Source: Sulfurimonas sp. (GTDB lineage: Bacteria > Campylobacterota > Campylobacteria > Campylobacterales > Sulfurimonadaceae). Taken from it: a stretch of DNA of 11,845 bases. The stretch covers positions 1 through 11,845 of the forward strand of contig JANTGW010000015.1 in the NCBI GenBank assembly GCA_024762705.1, written 5' to 3'. The position numbers were made by a program, and so were the translations under genes. This document shows positions 8,391 to 11,845 of the stretch, one piece after another. Below the pieces are notes generated by a model that was not told the origin of the DNA, made no database searches, and saw nothing but the letters and a program-made list of their open reading frames with translations. The stretch's first letter is position 1; each line of letters starts with the position of its first letter.

Positions 8391-9151
8391 ATTTTTCCTT
8401 CTATATATTTTTTATTTTCTGATATTTTTTTTCTTAATGTGTTTCTATTCAAGCCTAAACTCTCAGCCAGTTGAACTTGAGACTTAAACTTATGAAGTCC
8501 TGCTTTTATCAGTGGTGCTTCAAAAAGATATAAAAAGTTTCTATAGTCACTGCTAGAGCCGAGTTTATTATAAAGAAACTGTTCTATTATATCCATCAAC
8601 TCAGTATCTTTTATATCTTGAAGTAAATAATTTATCATCACCTGTCTTTTTAAAGAAAGGGCATTCTCGGATAAATCCGGATTAAAATTATTTACATCAA
8701 AATTATTGCTGCCGCCAAATAACGTGATTGCATCGGCAAGAAATTTTTGAATTAACACTTGTACATCTTCCATTCTTTCTCTCAAAGGAGGAATATTGAA
8801 CTTAATGCTAAATAGCTCATCAATTGCCTGATTCATAAAAGAATCTTTAGCTGTCGCTATTACTCTTACATTATTTTCTTTAATAGCTTGAATTAAGCGT
8901 TCAATATTAGGTGATTTGTCAAGATTAGTGATTATAATATTTTCTGAGTTTTCCAAAGAAAGCAGTAACTCATCAAAATTGGATGCATCTATTGTAAATG
9001 CATCCGGAAGAATAAAAGATGCTAAGGTCTTTTTTCCAACACCGATTTCACCTGTGATAAGTGCATTTACTGTCAGTGTTTTTAAAAGTGTAGCAGTCTT
9101 TTTTGCTTGATCAGAAGCTTCACAAGCAGTTAGAAACTTAGTTACATCCAC
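8387..9151 (-). CDS. Small AAA+/Fis-type protein related to sigma-54 activators but lacking GAFTGA
   Basis: With the GTG start at 9149-9151 the protein has 254 residues. Walker A is GEIGVGKK (34-41) and a reduced Walker B is IIITNLDK (72-79). NVRVIATAKD (94-103) occupies the sensor I position. PPLRERMEDV (121-130) is the block typical of NtrC-type activators. A Fis-like helix-turn-helix, QLAESLGLNRNTLRKK, lies at about 227-242. Only about 30 residues separate Walker A from Walker B, and the GAFTGA loop that contacts sigma-54 is missing, as is any receiver domain. It therefore probably binds DNA and perhaps ATP without remodelling sigma-54 holoenzyme. AGGTGG lies 11 nt before the chosen start. 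A longer GTG reading from 9190 (267 residues) would overlap slyD by 53 nt. It overlaps slyD by 14 nt and fabD by 4 nt. Confidence 0.82.
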   Translation of the reverse strand: MDVTKFLTACEASDQAKKTATLLKTLTVNALITGEIGVGKKTLASFILPDAFTIDASNFDELLLSLENSENIIITNLDKSPNIERLIQAIKENNVRVIATAKDSFMNQAIDELFSIKFNIPPLRERMEDVQVLIQKFLADAITLFGGSNNFDVNNFNPDLSENALSLKRQVMINYLLQDIKDTELMDIIEQFLYNKLGSSSDYRNFLYLFEAPLIKAGLHKFKSQVQLAESLGLNRNTLRKKISENKKYIEGKI

Positions 9152-9662
9152 AGCCGCTGCCGCCACCTGTTCCACAACAACCTTCTTCACCAGAAGGTTT
9201 GTTTTCTTCTGGAATACCAGTCATTGCTTCTTCAGCAGATGCATCTCTAACATTATTTATAGCAACAGTAAACATTAAGTCTTTTCCTGCCAATGGATGA
9301 TTAAAGTCAATAACAACACTATCGTCTTTAATTTCTTTAACAGTTACTTGTACAGTACCACCGTCTTCACCTTGACCGTATAGAGTCATACCTTCTTGTA
9401 AATCAATACCTGCAAACTGTTCTTTTGGCACTTCTTGCGTAGCATCTGCATTGTATTCACCATATGCATCTGCCGCTTTTACCAAAACATCAGCCTTATC
9501 ACCGATATTCATATCTTTAATTCCATTTTCTAGTCCTGGAATTATCTGTCCCTTACCGAACATAAATACTAATGGAGCTCCGCCTTTGTTACTATCTACA
9601 ACTTTGTCGCCATCACGTACTTCATATTCCATTGATACTACTTGATTGTCTTGAATTGCCAT
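9138..9662 (-). CDS. slyD: FKBP-type peptidyl-prolyl isomerase SlyD
   Basis: Cytoplasmic prolyl cis-trans isomerase with chaperone activity; SlyD proteins also bind nickel and support hydrogenase maturation in several bacteria. The 174 residues have the split FKBP domain (about 1-70 and 130-150), with FMFGKGQIIPGLENGI at 33-48. The insert-in-flap chaperone domain occupies about 71-128, followed by DFNHPLAGKDLMF (119-131), characteristic of SlyD. The C-terminal tail is glycine-rich with four cysteines (C162, C163, C171, C173), a short metal-binding tail compared with the His/Cys-rich tail of E. coli. The ATG at 9660-9662 has AAGG about 8 nt upstream and an AT-rich promoter region before it. 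The end overlaps the following regulator gene. As the first gene after cpoB with its own leader, it probably heads the run down to ttcA. Confidence 0.96.
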   Translation of the reverse strand: MAIQDNQVVSMEYEVRDGDKVVDSNKGGAPLVFMFGKGQIIPGLENGIKDMNIGDKADVLVKAADAYGEYNADATQEVPKEQFAGIDLQEGMTLYGQGEDGGTVQVTVKEIKDDSVVIDFNHPLAGKDLMFTVAINNVRDASAEEAMTGIPEENKPSGEEGCCGTGGGSGCGCN

Positions 9663-9686
9663 TACATTACCTTTATATTTTTCGAG

Positions 9687-9712
9687 ATTTTATCATAATA
9701 ATATATATTATT
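9687..9712 (-). promoter_or_regulatory. Probable slyD promoter with adjacent 16-bp palindrome
   Basis: Reading the minus strand, TAAAAT (9692-9687) preceded by TATTATGA is the best -10 candidate, 25 bases before the slyD ATG. Directly upstream is a perfect palindrome, AATAATATATATTATT (9697-9712). It lies where a regulator could compete with polymerase, but its composition is purely A/T, so it may be fortuitous. A promoter here would drive the slyD-to-ttcA run. Confidence 0.35.
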
Positions 9713-9731
9713 GCTGAAAATCGCACTTTAA

Positions 9732-10643
9732 CTAGCTGAGTCCTAAATATTTTTTAGCCTCATTCGCTTCTTTTGAATTCGGATACTTTGCAACTATTGC
9801 ATTAAAAAATACTTTGGCATGCTCCTTATCACCTGTCTTATCCATTGCAATTGCAGTATGTAACATTAGAGTTGGCATATAGGAAGCTTTATCATATAAA
9901 GAGGCACTTTTTTTAAAATATGAAATCGCCTCTGCATAATTTTTTCTCCTAAAATTCATCTCGCCAATCATATAATGAGCATATGCCGGTTTATAGTTTC
10001 TTTTTATAAGTTCTTCATAATTTTGAATTGCTTTTGTATAGTATTTTTTATCAAAATATGCTTTCGCTTGATTATACAGCTTGGCACTGCTGACTTTTGA
10101 AGATTTAGTGCTTGTTTTTTTTGACTTCATCTCTTTGGCAACTATACTTTTAAAATTGTTTATATCATTAACAAGAGCATTGAACTCATCTTTGCTTACA
10201 TACTCAGCATTGATTTTATCAACAACTTTGGAAAGCTCCAAAATCATCACTTGCAGTTTTTCTATCTCTTGCGTGTTCTTTTGTATATTTTCACCTAACC
10301 TGCTTTGCAATTCATGTATGTTTTCAATGCTTGCTTTGTTTTCTTCTTTAAATTTTTGTAAATTAATTTTGTTATTATGTGATTTAATACTTAAATTTTC
10401 TACAACACTTTGAATACCGTCAATTCTCTCACGTAATGAATCAAGTTCACTGGCTTGTGATTTTGTATGAATTGCTACTTTTTTTAAAGTATCTTTAGTC
10501 TGTAATATCACTTTTTCATTTTGAGTAAGACCGTAAGGCTTTGGTGAAGTAAGATCACCTGCTCCAAACGCGGAAGGTTCGGCAGCAAATGATAAAGAAG
10601 AGACAAAAGTAACCAGCAGTAAAGCTTTTGTATTACTTTTCAT
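9732..10643 (-). CDS. cpoB: Tol-Pal system periplasmic protein CpoB/YbgF
   Basis: Periplasmic protein that in E. coli coordinates peptidoglycan synthesis with outer-membrane constriction through TolA and PBP1B. The 303 residues start with a signal peptide (about 1-20: basic MKSNTK, hydrophobic LLLVTFVSSLSF, likely cleavage after SFA). A long coiled coil with many Glu, Lys and Leu residues spans about 60-170, a Ser/Lys-rich hinge follows at 173-186, and TPR repeats run from about 188 to the end (YNQAKAYFDKKYYTKAIQNY, then NFRRKNYAEAISYFKK). It is somewhat longer than E. coli CpoB (263), mainly in the coiled coil. It lies 11 nt after pal and next to tolB, the standard Tol-Pal order, and has no strong Shine-Dalgarno, so it probably shares the pal transcript. 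Confidence 0.93.
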   Translation of the reverse strand: MKSNTKALLLVTFVSSLSFAAEPSAFGAGDLTSPKPYGLTQNEKVILQTKDTLKKVAIHTKSQASELDSLRERIDGIQSVVENLSIKSHNNKINLQKFKEENKASIENIHELQSRLGENIQKNTQEIEKLQVMILELSKVVDKINAEYVSKDEFNALVNDINNFKSIVAKEMKSKKTSTKSSKVSSAKLYNQAKAYFDKKYYTKAIQNYEELIKRNYKPAYAHYMIGEMNFRRKNYAEAISYFKKSASLYDKASYMPTLMLHTAIAMDKTGDKEHAKVFFNAIVAKYPNSKEANEAKKYLGLS

Positions 10644-10654
10644 CTATTAAAAAC

Positions 10655-11197
10655 TTATGGTAAAAGTTTAAAGTCAACGCGACGGTTTTTAGCCCAGCAT
10701 TCTCTCGTATGATCTGTACATACAGGATTGCTTTCTCCGTAACTTACCATAGAAATACGAGAAGCATCAATACCTTCAGCAACTAATGCATCTTTAACTG
10801 CTTTTGCACGTTTAAGCCCAAGAGCAAAGTTGTACTCATCACTTCCCCATTCATCACAGTTACCTTCAAGCTTTACCTTAAATGATTTTGCACCAGTTTT
10901 GCCAAGCTCTGCCGCTGCAACGATTTTCTCTTGCATCTCAGGTTTGATGTTATACTTGTCAAAATCAAAATAGATTGTCGGAAGTTTTGCCTCTATTTCA
11001 TTAGCACTAAGCTCATTGGTACTTGAGCTTACATTAACATTCTCAGTTGCTACTGTTTCTGTTTCAACAGCTTCTGCTTCTTGTACTACCGGTGCACTTA
11101 CTTCTTCAGTTTGAGCTTCTACTGCCGGCTCTTTTGTACTACATCCACTAAAAGCCAAAAGAGCTAACAGTACACTTGAGAGAACTATATTTTTCAT
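10655..11197 (-). CDS. pal: Peptidoglycan-associated outer-membrane lipoprotein Pal
   Basis: Outer-membrane lipoprotein that holds the outer membrane to peptidoglycan and binds TolB. The 180 residues begin with a lipoprotein signal peptide, and the lipidated cysteine is C19 in LAFSGCS. An acidic, Glu/Val/Ala-rich linker (21-70) is followed by an OmpA-like domain: IYFDFDKYNI (75-84), EGNCDEWGSDEYNFALGLKRA (111-131) and the peptidoglycan-binding end NRRVDFKL (171-178). C114, C160 and C167 lie in the periplasmic domain, and the last two could form a disulfide. The same cysteine-rich EGNCDEW/ECWAKNRR wording is found in Campylobacter Omp18. AAGGA (11206-11210) lies 8 nt before the ATG, and an extended -10 promoter separates it from tolB. 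Confidence 0.97.
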   Translation of the reverse strand: MKNIVLSSVLLALLAFSGCSTKEPAVEAQTEEVSAPVVQEAEAVETETVATENVNVSSSTNELSANEIEAKLPTIYFDFDKYNIKPEMQEKIVAAAELGKTGAKSFKVKLEGNCDEWGSDEYNFALGLKRAKAVKDALVAEGIDASRISMVSYGESNPVCTDHTRECWAKNRRVDFKLLP

Positions 11198-11226
11198 CGT
11201 TTATATCCTTAGTTTTGAATTGAGAT

Positions 11227-11235
11227 ATTATAGCA
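11227..11235 (-). promoter_or_regulatory. Extended -10 promoter of pal
   Basis: On the minus strand TGCTATAAT (11235-11227) is a perfect TATAAT with an upstream TG, preceded by a run of seven T. It predicts a leader of about 22 nt carrying AAGGA before the pal ATG. This would let pal and cpoB be made independently of, and more abundantly than, tolB. Confidence 0.6.
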
Positions 11236-11267
11236 AAAAAATGTAATAAATTATTAACAGTTGTTTT

Positions 11268-11845
11268 TCACCAGTCCATCGACTGTATTTTTCCAGATTT
11301 TAGTGGAAAAAGATAATTCTTATTGTGCATCAACCTTATGATTCCTATGGCACTTTGTGACTTATAGTTTTTTATAAAAATAATCGCATCACCGTCTTTT
11401 GAAAACCTCGGGAATTCGTTGATACCTGTCGCCGTAAGTCTTCTGATAAAATCAGTTTTAGTAGAAATAAGATGTAAATTAAATGTATTTGGGCTAAAAG
11501 CATTTGAACTTTCACGTGCCTGATAAACTACATATGGCCCCTGAGCACTACATGAAGAATTACTTTTACCGTAATAAACCATTTGTTCAACAACACCCGT
11601 GTCCAATCTTTTAGAAAACACATTCGGGTAGCCCAAACGAGACGAAATGAAAATTATTTTATTATCTCCCATAAATTGGCCGTTTACATCAATACCACTG
11701 TAAGTCGTAATTCTTTTATAAGTATTTGTCATGGTGTTATACATATAGATATCAGGCTGACCATGTTTTGCCATAGTTAACAAAAGGTCTTTTCCGTCAC
11801 TGCTAACATCTGAACACACAACCATACCATCAGAAGATATAATAT
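11268..11845 (-). CDS. tolB: Tol-Pal translocation protein TolB, C-terminal part (5' end outside window)
   Basis: Periplasmic beta-propeller protein that binds Pal and is part of the energised Tol-Pal machine of the envelope. The frame is open to the right edge, so about 192 C-terminal residues are visible of a usual 420 or so. The propeller repeats are seen as SSDG/SGD-type turns: DVSSDGKDLLLTM followed by DIYMYN, then FISSRLGYPNVF, and FPRFSKDGDAIIFI (D/S-K-D-G plus a hydrophobic strand). These correspond to blades near the C-terminus. The stop TGA is at 11268-11270, and 70 nt separate it from the pal ATG, including the pal promoter. The signal peptide and the N-terminal TolA-binding segment are outside the window. 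The match to TolB rests on these repeats and on adjacency to pal and cpoB. Confidence 0.9.
   Translation of the reverse strand, partial: IISSDGMVVCSDVSSDGKDLLLTMAKHGQPDIYMYNTMTNTYKRITTYSGIDVNGQFMGDNKIIFISSRLGYPNVFSKRLDTGVVEQMVYYGKSNSSCSAQGPYVVYQARESSNAFSPNTFNLHLISTKTDFIRRLTATGINEFPRFSKDGDAIIFIKNYKSQSAIGIIRLMHNKNYLFPLKSGKIQSMDW

Noticed and set aside
10081..10413. 110-codon plus-strand ORF that looks hydrophobic
   Set aside because: It is antisense to the Lys/Glu-rich coiled coil of cpoB; complementing Lys/Glu codons yields Phe/Leu/Ser and mimics a membrane protein.
11236..11256. AT-only hairpin plus T-run between tolB and pal as a terminator
   Set aside because: The stem is only A/T pairs with a tiny loop, and the T-run directly precedes the extended -10, so it is better read as promoter upstream DNA.

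Overview
The window is a stretch of housekeeping genes from an AT-rich bacterium, most likely a Campylobacterota (epsilonproteobacterial) species close to Sulfurimonas. This rests on protein character, on TATAAT-type promoters without a clear -35, and on the minus-strand order tolB-pal-cpoB-slyD-...-fabD-...-mtnN-ttcA. As I recall it, that order matches the Cj0112-Cj0118 region of Campylobacter jejuni. No sequence search was run, so the genus is an inference. No rRNA, tRNA, CRISPR array, IS element or phage gene is visible, and no stretch over 300 bases lacks a gene.

Plus strand, 1-5310. The 3' half of ileS opens the window. It overlaps a 38-codon single-pass membrane microprotein, whose stop codon overlaps the GTG start of gatA; the three look like one translationally coupled string. 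After gatA come a weak hairpin and a promoter driving a 135-residue protein of unknown function with a beta-barrel-like N-terminus. Next is guaB (IMP dehydrogenase), with its own promoter inside an inverted repeat, followed 7 nt later by an RDD-family membrane protein. That gene converges on the minus-strand block with a 17-nt tail-to-tail overlap.

Minus strand, 11845-5294. Transcription enters from beyond the right edge with tolB (partial), then pal, which has its own extended -10 promoter, and cpoB (ybgF). These encode the envelope-spanning Tol-Pal system. After a short AT-rich promoter region comes a tightly packed run: slyD (FKBP prolyl isomerase/metallochaperone), a small AAA+/Fis-type protein that looks like a sigma-54 activator without its GAFTGA loop, fabD (malonyl-CoA:ACP transacylase), a nitrilase-superfamily amidase, mtnN (MTA/SAH/aminofutalosine nucleosidase) and a TtcA-like tRNA thiolase. 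Most of these junctions are 1-14 nt overlaps or 1-nt gaps, which implies one transcript joining fatty-acid initiation, methyl-cycle/menaquinone salvage and tRNA thiolation.

This is mainly an ordinary core region, and I do not see a new multi-gene system. The items most worth a second look are the GAFTGA-less regulator beside fabD, the unlisted microprotein between ileS and gatA, the missing iron-sulfur ligand in the TtcA-like protein, and the stand-alone amidase that resembles the glutaminase domain of NAD synthetase.
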